Position numbers and translations under genes: made by a program. This document shows, one piece after another, positions 1 through 8,633 of a stretch of 64,000 nt of DNA (its first letter is position 1; each line of letters starts with the position of its first letter). The stretch lies in contig DEWY01000003.1 of the NCBI GenBank assembly GCA_002363865.1, positions 71,958 through 135,957 on the forward strand, written 5' to 3'. The DNA comes from Caulobacteraceae bacterium UBA3198 (GTDB lineage: Bacteria > Pseudomonadota > Alphaproteobacteria > Caulobacterales > Caulobacteraceae). A model generated the notes under the pieces. The model was not told where the DNA came from and made no database searches. It saw nothing but the letters and a program-made list of their open reading frames with translations.

Positions 1-917
1 TCCGCCGGAGACGACGCCCGCCAGGATCCGGCCGTCGCCCAATCCAGGCACGATCAGTGGACCGCCGGAATCGCCCGGGGCGACGCTGCCCTCCCGCGCC
101 GTCGCCTCGCCGCCGAGGTTGGCGTAGGGCTTCCCATCCTGCCCGATGCGGACCCCGGACGGGTTATCAAAGTCGTAGATGTAAACGTCGGCTGTAAAGC
201 TGTCGAAGGTGTCTGGGATGGCCACGCCACTGAGGAGATAGATGGGGCTTCGGCGATATCCAGCGGCGAGGCCAGGACGTCCAGGGTGTTGGTCACCGTC
301 CGGCGGTAGAGGCCCTCGTCGCGGTTGGCTCCAGTCGTGCCCGACCCGGTGTTTCCATAGCCCGTGAACACTACCTCGGTGGGGCCGGGCAGGGGCGAAA
401 ACAGCAGCTTCCAGTTCGGCACGCCGATGGCCGGCGTGTCCAAAGCCCCGAGGGCCACGTCGGCCTGCTTGTAGGCGCCAGTGTCGTCCGGCAGGGCGAG
501 CGAGCGCGGATCATAGATGAAGTCGAGGATCTCATAGGTGGCCAGGCCGGGCTGACTCTCGCCGGTTCGGTACCAGGCCCCGACGCCCGGCAGCGCGTTG
601 TCCAGGAAGCTGACGGCGGCGTGATGGCTGGCGCCCCAGGCCGCGTCCGGGGTGCGGTTGATGCAATGGGCCGCCAGGATGACGGTGCGCGGATTGATCA
701 GACTCGTGGTGCAGATGCTCTGGCCGTCTGGCGATACGAAGAAGACGACGCCGACGCCGGTGACGCCTGTGGAGTCGCGGACTCCCGTCTCATCGATGGC
801 GCCGTCGGGGCCGAATGTGAGCAGGTTGTCATTGGGTACGACGGCGTTGACCGGGGAGGCGGCCATGAATGACAGGCCGAACGCGCTCGCCAGAAGCGCC
901 GTACGAATGTTCTGCAC
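1..917 (-). pseudogene. Secreted trypsin-like (S1) serine protease, frameshifted and cut by the window edge
   Basis: The 5' part starts with a signal peptide (MQNIRTALLASAFGLSFMAA, then SPVNA) and reads as a chymotrypsin-fold protease: the catalytic His lies in VILAAHC and the Asp in KQADVALGAL. After SPLDIAEAP the frame is lost. The nucleophile motif GDSGGPL is present, but in another frame (codons around 60-80), where the reading continues as IYLLSGVAIPDTFDSFTADV. One extra base in the run of four Gs at 243-246 (plus strand) would restore one continuous product, AEAPIYLLSG. All three triad residues are therefore encoded, but not in one frame. The gene continues beyond position 1. It could be a recent pseudogene or a homopolymer sequencing error; the intact coding on both sides favours a very recent event or an error. 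Confidence 0.8.
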
Positions 918-998
918 TGATACTTCCCCCGTTTTTTTTCGGCCAATGGCCGCAATCCAGGGGTGTGTGTCAAGATATCGCCCGAACCGAGCGCTGGG

Positions 999-1076
999 TC
1001 AGAATAGTCCCCCGGCGCTGGCCGCGACGGCATAGGCCGCGGCCAGGACCACCAGGGACATCAGCAGATGACGCAT
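999..1076 (-). CDS. Possible 25-residue hydrophobic small protein
   Basis: An ATG at 1076 opens a 25-codon frame reading MRHLLMSLVVLAAAYAVAAS and ending SAGGLF. It is almost entirely one hydrophobic helix. A good ribosome binding site (GGAG, about eight bases before the ATG) precedes it, which is the main reason to take it seriously. It sits alone between the protease and the glycine-zipper lipoprotein genes, on the same strand. It could be a small membrane peptide (a type-I-toxin-like or entericidin-like role is conceivable) or a chance frame. No family is recognised. Confidence 0.4.
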   Translation of the reverse strand: MRHLLMSLVVLAAAYAVAASAGGLF

Positions 1077-1183
1077 CGACTTATCTCCAGCCCACCTTGT
1101 GGGTCCGGGGATAGGCCTGTCGCCGTTGGCGAACATGATCCAGATGGACTAGGGGCGCCCGCGATCGGGGGCGCAGGTGCGCC

Positions 1184-1363
1184 TTAGCGGTCGACGCCCT
1201 TGCTCACCGCCGTGCCCACGGCCGCGCCAGCGGCTGCGCCCACAGGCCCGCCGACCACCGCACCGGCGACGGCCCCGGTCGCCGCCCGCTGCTCCACATT
1301 GTGGCCACAGGCTGACAGTAGAAGCGCCGCCGAAATCGCACAGACGCCAAGGACCTTAGGCAT
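1184..1363 (-). CDS. Glycine-zipper lipoprotein, small
   Basis: A 59-residue protein. A lipoprotein signal (lipobox LSAC, lipidated Cys at about residue 19) is followed by a short linker and a glycine/alanine-rich zipper, AVAGAVVGGPVGAAAGAAVG, ending SKGVDR. Small proteins of this type are outer-membrane or periplasmic lipoproteins (YMGG/glycine-zipper families) of unknown exact role. The ATG at 1363 is chosen because it directly precedes the signal sequence and has GGAG upstream; longer frames extend without any recognisable protein. It is divergent from the wall hydrolase gene starting near 1611, so the roughly 250-base gap should hold both promoters. Confidence 0.75.
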   Translation of the reverse strand: MPKVLGVCAISAALLLSACGHNVEQRAATGAVAGAVVGGPVGAAAGAAVGTAVSKGVDR

Positions 1364-1610
1364 GTCAGAATCTCCGAGAGTTGTTCGCCAGGAACGGCCG
1401 GCAACGGTCAAGGTTCCCAGAGTCAGCGTCGGCCCACTCAAGGTGGAGTTAGGGTGCGGCGCAATATCGCCTTGCGAATCCATCACGGACCCGTCATAAG
1501 GCGGGCCACTTTGTCGTAGACCCGTCCGGTGAACAGTGCGGACGGGCTTCGTTTTCGAGATTTCACCCGCAGTGAGGCGGGGCTTCTCTGAGCGATGATG
1601 TCGGGGGGCG

Positions 1611-2825
1611 TTGCGCCCTCGCCGCACGGGACAGGACGTTTTGCAAAATGAAAAATGGGTGCGCGCCGATTGGCGTGCCCTGACCGTTGCCGCCGTTCTC
1701 GGCTCCTCGGTCGGACTGGCGCTGGGTGGCGCCTATATGGCCGGCGGCATGGCCGGCGCCGCATCTGACCACGCCCGCGCCGCCCGACTGGCGGCCGCTG
1801 CGGCGGATGGTTACTCCGAACAGGCGCTCCAAGACGCCGCCGCGCGGATGGACCCTGGCGTGTTGCGCATCGCGCGCCGCCACGATCCGTTCACAGTGGC
1901 CGGTGCGGCGGAGCGCGACCGGCAGAGCGCGATCCTGGTGGCCCGCCTGGAGCGGGGCGCGGGGGCGGCGAGCCAGCCGCCGATCCTGCGCGCCAGCCTG
2001 AACCCAACGCCCATTCCCGCGCCGCCGTTCCGTCTCGGCGGTGCGCTCGAAGCCTCCCGCGACATGGAGTGCCTGACCCAGGCCGTCTATTACGAGGCCC
2101 GCGGCGAAACCCCGGCCGGCCAAGCGGCCGTGGCTCAGGTGGTCCTCAATCGCGTGCGTCATCCGGCCTTCCCCAAGACCGTCTGCGGCGTGGTGTTCCA
2201 GGGCGCCAACAGCCGGGTCTGCCAGTTCAGCTTCGCCTGCAACGGCGCCATGCGCCGCGGGGTCGAACCCGCCGCCTGGCGTCGCGCCGAGCGGGTCGCC
2301 CACAAGGCCCTCTCGGGTGAAGTCATGGCCGAGGTCGGCCGCTCCACCCACTTCCACACCACCGCCGTGGCGCCGTCCTGGGGCCCGCGCCTCACCCGCG
2401 TCACCCAGGTGGGCGTGCACATCTTCTATCGCTTCGGCCGCGATCCGGCGCCCAGCCGCATGCTGGCCAGCGCCCATGAGATCACGCCCGAACAGACCGA
2501 AGCTCCGGTCTATGCCCGGGTCGGCGAGTCCGCCGATGTGCGGGACCGGATCGAGGGCGAGGGCGATATCCGCCTGACCTCCGCGACCCTGGTCCCGATG
2601 CCCTCCAAAGTCCTGGGCATGGGCGGCCCCGCCGAGCCGGCTCAGGAGCCCGCGTCGGCCCCGAAGGCTGAGCGTCCCGAGGGCGAGATCGTCAAGACCG
2701 GCGTCGCCAAGCCTGCGGCCAAACCCGCGGCCAATCCCGTGGTGGCGGTGAGCAAGCCTGCCGCGTCGGAGGAGAAGTCCGCCGAGGCGAAGCCCCAGTC
2801 GGGCGAGCGCGGCAAGACGACCTGA
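1611..2825 (+). CDS. Membrane-anchored cell wall hydrolase, SleB family
   Basis: Contains a Hydrolase_2 (SleB-type) domain at about residues 145-275, with the catalytic-glutamate region CLTQAVYYEARGE followed by QVVLNRVRHPAFP, VCGVVFQG and CQFSFAC. SleB-family enzymes are lytic transglycosylases or amidases acting on peptidoglycan. A transmembrane helix near residues 25-50 anchors it, so the enzyme faces the periplasm. The last roughly 80 residues are an Ala/Lys/Pro-rich tail. The start is uncertain: TTG at 1611, TTG at 1641 and GTG at 1659 are all in frame ahead of the membrane segment. A motif just before the catalytic domain (RIARRHDP) recurs in the second SleB-family protein at 9883-11073. 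Confidence 0.85.
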   Translation: MRPRRTGQDVLQNEKWVRADWRALTVAAVLGSSVGLALGGAYMAGGMAGAASDHARAARLAAAAADGYSEQALQDAAARMDPGVLRIARRHDPFTVAGAAERDRQSAILVARLERGAGAASQPPILRASLNPTPIPAPPFRLGGALEASRDMECLTQAVYYEARGETPAGQAAVAQVVLNRVRHPAFPKTVCGVVFQGANSRVCQFSFACNGAMRRGVEPAAWRRAERVAHKALSGEVMAEVGRSTHFHTTAVAPSWGPRLTRVTQVGVHIFYRFGRDPAPSRMLASAHEITPEQTEAPVYARVGESADVRDRIEGEGDIRLTSATLVPMPSKVLGMGGPAEPAQEPASAPKAERPEGEIVKTGVAKPAAKPAANPVVAVSKPAASEEKSAEAKPQSGERGKTT

Positions 2826-2834
2826 TCTGACGGC

Positions 2835-3782
2835 CTAGAGTTCGGCCCGGGCCTTGCGCCTGAGCGCCTGCGGCGTCTGGCCATAGGTGCGCAACATCGC
2901 TCGGCGTAGCCGCTCGGCGTCGCCGAAGCCGGCGGTCCGCGCGGCCTGCTCGACGCTGGCGCCCTGGCGCAGGGCGCCGCGGGCGGCTTCCACCCGCAGG
3001 TGCTCCACCGCCTTCGCCGGGGTCATGCCGACCTCCCGCACAAAGGCCCTGGCGAAGTTGCGCGGGCTCATGGCGCTGGCCTCGGCCAGGTCCTCCACGC
3101 TCAGCCGGGTGGTCAGTCTCTGGCCGGCCCAGTCGAGCAGGTCGGCGAACCGGCCGCTGGCGCCGCCCATCTCCACCAGGCCGGAAAACTGTGACTGCCC
3201 GCCAGCCCGCTGGCGCGGCGCCACAAGTTGCTGGGCGGTCGCCCGGGCCACGGCCTCCCCCAGATCCTCGGCGATCAGGGCCAGGGACAGGTCGATGCCG
3301 GCGGTGATGCCCGCCGAGGTCCAGACCGGATCGTCGCGCACATAGATCCGGTCGGGCTCCAGCCGGGTCCTGGGGAACCGGCGCCGGAAGTCGGCGGTGC
3401 GGCTCCAGTGCGTGGTGGCCCGCCGCCCCTTCAGCAGCCCCGCCTCCGCCAGGATGAAGGCCCCCGAACAGACGCTGACGATCCGCCGCGCCCGGGGGGC
3501 GACGGCGGCGGCCGCGGCGATCACCGCGGGGTCGAGCCGCTCAGGCCGCGTCCCGTCCCCGCCGGACACCAACAGGGTGTCCAGAGGCGCCTCGTCCAGG
3601 GGCGCGGCCATCAGGGCAGCGCCGGACGAGCTCTTCACCCATCCAGGCGCCGTGGAGACCACCCGCAGATCATAGGCGCCGGGCGCCAACCGGCCGGCGA
3701 TCTCGAAGGCGGCGATGGGGCCTGCGGCGTCCAGCAGCTGGAAGTCCGCAAAGATCAGGACATCGACGCGCCGGGGCGCCAT
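2835..3782 (-). CDS. GlxA-family transcriptional regulator (DJ-1/PfpI plus AraC DNA-binding domain)
   Basis: A 315-residue protein. The N-terminal half (residues 5-170) is a DJ-1/PfpI (class I amidotransferase-like) domain with the nucleophile-elbow motif VSVCSGAFILAEAGLL. The C-terminal roughly 95 residues form two AraC-type helix-turn-helix motifs (SVEDLAEASAMSPRNFARAF and MTPAKAVEHLRVEAARGAL). GlxA-type regulators usually activate a neighbouring operon in response to small molecules. It is divergent from the DJ-1/PfpI enzyme at 3863, with about 80 bases between starts. The obvious inference is that it regulates that gene, but this is context only. Confidence 0.9.
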   Translation of the reverse strand: MAPRRVDVLIFADFQLLDAAGPIAAFEIAGRLAPGAYDLRVVSTAPGWVKSSSGAALMAAPLDEAPLDTLLVSGGDGTRPERLDPAVIAAAAAVAPRARRIVSVCSGAFILAEAGLLKGRRATTHWSRTADFRRRFPRTRLEPDRIYVRDDPVWTSAGITAGIDLSLALIAEDLGEAVARATAQQLVAPRQRAGGQSQFSGLVEMGGASGRFADLLDWAGQRLTTRLSVEDLAEASAMSPRNFARAFVREVGMTPAKAVEHLRVEAARGALRQGASVEQAARTAGFGDAERLRRAMLRTYGQTPQALRRKARAEL

Positions 3783-3862
3783 GGCAGAATCCGTGGGAAA
3801 AATGTCATTTCAGCCAAGACCTGATCGGTCGATGCTGCCCCTGTCAACCTTGGAGCCTGTCC

Positions 3863-4558
3863 ATGACCCAGACCTGCCGCATCGTCTTCCCCCTCTACCC
3901 CGGGGTGACCCAGCTGGACTTCACCGCGCCGCATCAGGTGTTCAATCGGCTTCCGGGGGCGGAGACGATCGTCGCCTCGGTGGGCGGGATCGATATCGAG
4001 GGCGACGGCCTGGTCTTCGCCCGGTTGGCTGACCTGACCCAGCTCGAGGCCTGCGACGTCCTCTGCGTGCCCGGCGGCTTCGGGACCACCGCGGCCATGC
4101 TGGATGAGGCCTATATGGACGCAATCCGCCGGCTGGGCGCCAGCGCCCGCTATGTCACCTCGGTCTGCACCGGCTCCCTGATCCTGGCCGCCGCGGGCCT
4201 GCTGAAGGGCCGCCGCGCCGCCTGCCACTGGGCCTGGCGCGACCTCCTGCCCCTGTTCGATGTGGAGCTGGATGAGGGCCGGGTCTGCCGGGACGGCAAT
4301 GTGATCACCGGCGGCGGGGTGACGGCGGGCCTCGATTTCGCCCTGGTGGCCGCCGCCGAGATCTTCGGCGAGGACGCCGCCCGCCGGGTGCAGCTGGGCC
4401 TGGAATACGCCCCCGAGCCGCCCTTCGAGGGCGGACGGCCTGAGCTCGCGCCGCCGCACATCCGCGATCAGGTGCAGAAGATGATGGACGCCGCCCTGGC
4501 CGAACGTCGCGCCGGCGCCCTGGAGGCGGCTCGCCGCCTGAAGGCCCGCGCCGCCTGA
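3863..4558 (+). CDS. DJ-1/PfpI-family protein, isonitrile hydratase-like
   Basis: A 231-residue single-domain DJ-1/PfpI protein. The nucleophilic Cys lies in YVTSVCTGSLILAAAGLLKG, preceded by the conserved VPGGFGTTAAM loop and followed by CHWAWRDLLP and the GGGVTAGLDFAL motif. This combination matches the cyclohexyl-isocyanide hydratase (InhA) branch, which hydrates isonitriles to N-formamides, although the substrate cannot be told from sequence. It lacks the AraC domain of its divergent neighbour at 2835-3782. The ATG at 3863 follows the promoter gap directly, and the length is normal for the family. Confidence 0.85.
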   Translation: MTQTCRIVFPLYPGVTQLDFTAPHQVFNRLPGAETIVASVGGIDIEGDGLVFARLADLTQLEACDVLCVPGGFGTTAAMLDEAYMDAIRRLGASARYVTSVCTGSLILAAAGLLKGRRAACHWAWRDLLPLFDVELDEGRVCRDGNVITGGGVTAGLDFALVAAAEIFGEDAARRVQLGLEYAPEPPFEGGRPELAPPHIRDQVQKMMDAALAERRAGALEAARRLKARAA

Positions 4559-4562
4559 GCCC

Positions 4563-6227
4563 TCACCGCCAGTCGAGCACCCCCATCTTGCACAGCCAGA
4601 TCAGGCCATAGGTGGTGCGCGCCCTGGCCGGCGGCGGGATTGTGGCCAGCAGGTCGCCCACCCGCCGCCAGCCGGACCCCTGGAGGCCGTCCGCCAGGGG
4701 CCGCAGGTCGGCCGCGCTCAGCCGCCACGCCTCGCCATAGCTGTCGAGCATGATGCCCGAGGTCAGGGCCGGATCGGCGAGCGGATCGACGCCCGGGCGC
4801 AGGGCGATCTCGGTGTCGGCGGTCAGGCTGAGGGTGGCGAAGCTCCCGTGGTCCCTGAACGGGTCCCCATGGACCGGGTTCAGCCTGGGCCCTGGAAAGG
4901 CCGCCGGGGCCTGACGGCGCAGGTCAGCGAGGCTGTCGAACAGGACGCGATAGCCGACCACCACCTGCTTCCAGTCGAAGGTCTCGCGCACCCGCGCCCG
5001 ACCGGCGGCGCCCATCCGACGGCGAAGGTCGGGCGACAGGGCGAGATCCGCCAGGCCCCGGGCGGCGGCGCCCACGTCCACCGCCGTATGCTGGGCCAGC
5101 TGGCCGGCATAGGCCTGATAGGTGTCCATGCGCTGCAGGTGCCGGCGCAGCAGCATCACGCTGGGCGGGCCCGGCGAGGGGACCAGCGTCGGGGCGAGGA
5201 ACCCCTCCTGCCCGTGCCGGATGGTGAAGCGATAGCCGTCCCAGTCGCTGGCCACCACCGGCAGGCCCGCCGCCATGGCCTCCACCGGCGCCAGGCCGAA
5301 GGTCTCCTGGATGTTGTCCACCAGGGACAGGAAGATGTCCGCCGCGGCCCACATTTCGCCCAGCAGGACCGGGTCATTGCCATCGATCCAGTGGAGGGGG
5401 GTGTTGGGCGCATAGGCCCGCGCAGCCTCCTCGAACAAGCCCCTGTGGTGATCCTGGGGAAACCAGCCGGCCAGGGCGAAATGCAGCGGCCGCCCGGCGA
5501 TCTGGCCAGCCTCCTCCACCGCCCGGAACATGGGCCGGGGGGAGGCCTTCTCGTAGAAGGACAGCCGCCCGACCCACAGGGCCAGCACATCGTCGTCCCC
5601 CAGGCCCAGGCGCGCTCGGGCGGCCCTGCGGACATCGGGACGGTCGGCCAGGGCGGCGATCTCGTCGAGCTCCACCCCGAGCGGCAGGATGGGCAGCTGC
5701 GGCATGGGCCGTTTCGAACCGCCGAACCGCTCGCCCAGATAGTCCGTCCAGCCCTCGAACATCGCGCTGATGGAGTCGCGCACCGAGGGCGAGGTGCAGA
5801 TGATGGCGTCTCAGGGATGGACCGGCGCCAGGCTGGCCTGGGCGATTTCCTCGCGCGTCAGCGGGGGGGCGATGGTGTGGATCAGGCCCGCCAGGCTGTA
5901 GGCGCCGTCGAGGCCCGCCCCGCGCCTGGCCCAGGCGAGTTCGGCCAGGTCGGCCTTGCCGCGAAACAGGGTCCCGGCCTGACGGGCCTGCCCGAGCTCC
6001 AGCAGGGAGCCGGTCTCGATCCGGGTGGTCAGGGGATCTGGGCCCCGCAGCGCCTCGGCGATGTCGGCGGCGGGGGTCTCGATGGCGGTCAGCATATGCA
6101 GGAGGTCAAAGCCGCCATGCCGCGCAAAGGCGCGGCAGAGGGCGAGGTTGGCCACGTCGCGCCCAAACGGGTTGGGCCCCAGTCCCAGACCGCCGCCCAG
6201 ATGGTGGATCGCCAGTTCGCCCGACAT
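4563..6227 (-). pseudogene. Family 4-type glycosyltransferase interrupted by one in-frame TGA
   Basis: Read through a single TGA (plus-strand 5811-5813), this is one continuous reading frame of about 553 residues. Its N-terminal part contains GPNPFGRDVANLALCRAFA and its C-terminal part the GT-B/GT4 signature FGLAPVEAMAAGLPVVASDW followed by DGYRFTI. The stop falls in a stretch reading LAPVHP-stop-DAIICTSPSVRDS, where a TGG (Trp) codon would fit. Upstream, ATG 6227 has AGGAA. It lies 37 bases after nadC on the same strand and may be co-transcribed with nadABC. GT4 enzymes transfer sugars from nucleotide-sugar donors to glycans. The fragments could be a fresh pseudogene or a sequencing error; nothing else in the frame looks decayed. 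Confidence 0.8.
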
Positions 6228-6264
6228 GCCTGATTCCTACCGCGCTATTGGCGGTCGGCTGTTA

Positions 6265-7110
6265 TCAGACGGCGTCGAGGCCGATGTCCAGCGCTGCCGC
6301 AGAGTGGGTCAGGGCGCCGACGCTGATTACGTCCACGCCAGTCTCGGCGATGGCCCGGACGGTCTGCAGATTGACCCCGCCGGAGGCTTCCAGGACCGCC
6401 CGGCCCTTGGCGGCGGCGACAGCGGCGCGCAGGTCATCCAGGCTGAAATTGTCCAGCATCACCACATCAGGACCATGCCGCAGGGCGTCTTCCAGCTGGT
6501 CCAGTCCGTCGACCTCCACCTCGACCTTCATCAGGTGGCCGGCGAAGGCCCGCGCCCGGCGCACGGCTTCGGCCACGCCGCCACAGGCGGCGATGTGGTT
6601 GTCCTTGATCAGGATGGCGTCATCCAGGCCGAACCGGTGATTGACCCCGCCGCCGCAGCGCACGGCGTACTTCTCCAGATGGCGCAGTCCAGGGGTGGTC
6701 TTGCGGGTGTCGACGATGCGGGCGGCCGTGCCGTCCACCGCGTCCACATAGGCCCGGGTCAGGGTGGCCACGCCGCAGAGCCGGCCGAGCAGGTTCAGCC
6801 CTGTCCGTTCCGCCGACAGGATGGCGCGGGCGTTCCCCTGGGCGCGGGCCAGCACGGTCCCGGCCGCCAGCGGCGCGCCATCGGCCACCAGGGTCTCGAA
6901 CCTGGCCTCAGGATCCAGGGCCGCCAGGGCCAGCCGGGCGCAGGCGATCCCGGCGGCCACGCCAGGCTTGCGGGCGGCGAAGGCCACTGACAGCTTGGCG
7001 TCAGCGTCGATACAGGCCATGGCGGTCACATCGCCGGCCCGCCCCAGATCCTCGGCCAGGGCGGCCCGCACCACGGGCTCGATCAGCAGATCAGGCAGGG
7101 GGGCGGTCAT
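6265..7110 (-). CDS. nadC: Nicotinate-nucleotide pyrophosphorylase (carboxylating)
   Basis: A 281-residue quinolinate phosphoribosyltransferase, which converts quinolinate and PRPP to nicotinate mononucleotide, CO2 and pyrophosphate: the third step of de novo NAD synthesis. Recognisable blocks are AERTGLNLLGRLCGVATLT, IVDTRKTTPGLRHLEKYAV, GGGVNHRFGLDDAILIKDNH, KVEVEVDGLDQ and LEASGGVN. Active-site Arg, Lys and His residues sit in the TRKT and KDNH segments. The start is the ATG at 7110, which overlaps the nadB stop as ATGA; a longer frame upstream is only nadB read in another frame. It is the last nad gene of the nadA-nadB-nadC operon. Confidence 0.96.
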   Translation of the reverse strand: MTAPLPDLLIEPVVRAALAEDLGRAGDVTAMACIDADAKLSVAFAARKPGVAAGIACARLALAALDPEARFETLVADGAPLAAGTVLARAQGNARAILSAERTGLNLLGRLCGVATLTRAYVDAVDGTAARIVDTRKTTPGLRHLEKYAVRCGGGVNHRFGLDDAILIKDNHIAACGGVAEAVRRARAFAGHLMKVEVEVDGLDQLEDALRHGPDVVMLDNFSLDDLRAAVAAAKGRAVLEASGGVNLQTVRAIAETGVDVISVGALTHSAAALDIGLDAV

Positions 7111-8633
7111 TCGGCGGCCAGGCAGGCGCCTGCGGCCCCGTTGGGGCCCAGGGTGATGAAGGTGCGCCGGGGCTCGGCGGGCGCTTCCGGGGCGTCGAGA
7201 CGGAAATGCGCGCCCAGGCTTTCCTTGCGGTTCAGGGCGCAGCAGGCGGTCAGCCGCGCGGCCGTCAGGTCGGCGCACAGGCCATAGGCGCCTTCCAGCT
7301 CGTCCATCAGATCGATGAGCCGGGACAGGCCTGCGGCGTCGCGCACCACCCCGGCCTCGGCGCTCATGGCCATGCGCAGCCCCGACAGGGCCGCGTCCGG
7401 CAGGATCGGCGCGGCCGCGGCGGGCAGGATCCGGGTGCGGACCTCGGCGGCCTCCCGGGCGGCGGCGCCGGCTCTGGTTCCGAACACGGCGGCCTCAAGC
7501 AGGGAGTTGGAGGCCAGGCGGTTGGCGCCGTGCACGCCGGTCGACGCGCATTCGCCCGCCGCATAGAGGCCGGCCAGGGTGGTGGCGCCGTCAGCGTCGG
7601 TGACGATTCCGCCCATATGATAGTGGCAGGCCGGGGCCACCGGGATCGGCTGAACCCTTGGATCGACCCCGCCCGACAGGCAGGCGGCGAACACGGCGGG
7701 GAAGGCCTCGGGGAAGTGCTCGCCCACGGCGGCGCGGGCGTCGAGATAGGCGCCGCGGCCGGCGGCGCGCTCGGCGTGGATAGCGCGGGCCACCACATCC
7801 CGGGGCGCCAGCTCAGCGGCGGGATGATAGTTGGCCATGAAGGCCTCGCCCGAGGCGTTGATCAGCAGGGCGCCTTCGCCGCGCAGGGCCTCGGTGGCCA
7901 GGGGCGCGGGATCACGGCCGATATCGATGGCCGTGGGGTGGAACTGGACGAATTCCGGATCGGCGATCAGGGCGCCGGCCTGGGCGGCCAGGCCCAGGCC
8001 CTCGCCGCGCAGCTCCGGCGGGGTGGTGGTCACCGCATAGAGACCGCCGATGCCGCCGGTGGCCAGGATGACCGCCGGAGCGGTGATCTCGTGCAATTGC
8101 CCGCCCTGTTCGACGATCACGCCGCGCACCTGGCCCTCGGCGTCCTGCAGCAGGCCGCGCAGGCGAACGCCTGATCGCACCTCGATATGCCGCTGCGCCA
8201 GGGCCGCGGCGGTGACCGCGGCCATGATGGCCCGGCCGGCCTGGTCGCCCTTGACCCGGGCCACGCGGGCGCGGCTGTGGGCTGCCTCAAGGCTGAGGGA
8301 AAAGGCGCCGGCGGCGTCCCGGTCGAAGGGCGCGCCGAGTTCCGCCAGATGTCGCACCGCCGCTGCGCCCTCCCGGGCCAGCAGGGCGGCGCGCTCGGCG
8401 TCCACCAGGCCAGCGCCAGCGGCCACCGTGTCGGCCGCGTGCCGGGCCGCGTCGTCCTCGTCCGACAGGGCCGCGGCCATGCCGCCCTGCGCCCAGGCCG
8501 AGGAACAGCCCTTGTTCAGGGGCGCGCCGGTCAGGACCAGCACCTTGCGCGGCGCGGCGGCCAGGGCGGCCGACAGCCCCGCCAGGCCCGCACCGACGAC
8601 CAGGACGCCGTCGTGCTGGGTGCGATGGGCCAT
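7107..8633 (-). CDS. nadB: L-aspartate oxidase
   Basis: A 508-residue flavoenzyme of the succinate dehydrogenase/fumarate reductase flavoprotein family, which oxidises aspartate to iminoaspartate, the substrate of NadA. The N-terminal FAD-binding motif is VVGAGLAGLSAALAA, followed by KGCSSAWAQGGMAAAL. The conserved GANRLASNSLLEAAVFG block near residue 375 closes the FAD site. The gene overlaps nadC by four bases (ATGA) and nadA by one base (TGATG), so translational coupling is likely. Length and domain order are normal. Confidence 0.96.
   Translation of the reverse strand: MAHRTQHDGVLVVGAGLAGLSAALAAAPRKVLVLTGAPLNKGCSSAWAQGGMAAALSDEDDAARHAADTVAAGAGLVDAERAALLAREGAAAVRHLAELGAPFDRDAAGAFSLSLEAAHSRARVARVKGDQAGRAIMAAVTAAALAQRHIEVRSGVRLRGLLQDAEGQVRGVIVEQGGQLHEITAPAVILATGGIGGLYAVTTTPPELRGEGLGLAAQAGALIADPEFVQFHPTAIDIGRDPAPLATEALRGEGALLINASGEAFMANYHPAAELAPRDVVARAIHAERAAGRGAYLDARAAVGEHFPEAFPAVFAACLSGGVDPRVQPIPVAPACHYHMGGIVTDADGATTLAGLYAAGECASTGVHGANRLASNSLLEAAVFGTRAGAAAREAAEVRTRILPAAAAPILPDAALSGLRMAMSAEAGVVRDAAGLSRLIDLMDELEGAYGLCADLTAARLTACCALNRKESLGAHFRLDAPEAPAEPRRTFITLGPNGAAGACLAAE

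Noticed and set aside
5811..5813. TGA as a selenocysteine codon in the glycosyltransferase
   Set aside because: GT4 enzymes are not known selenoproteins, and a TGG-to-TGA change explains it more simply; no supporting SECIS-like structure was identified by eye.
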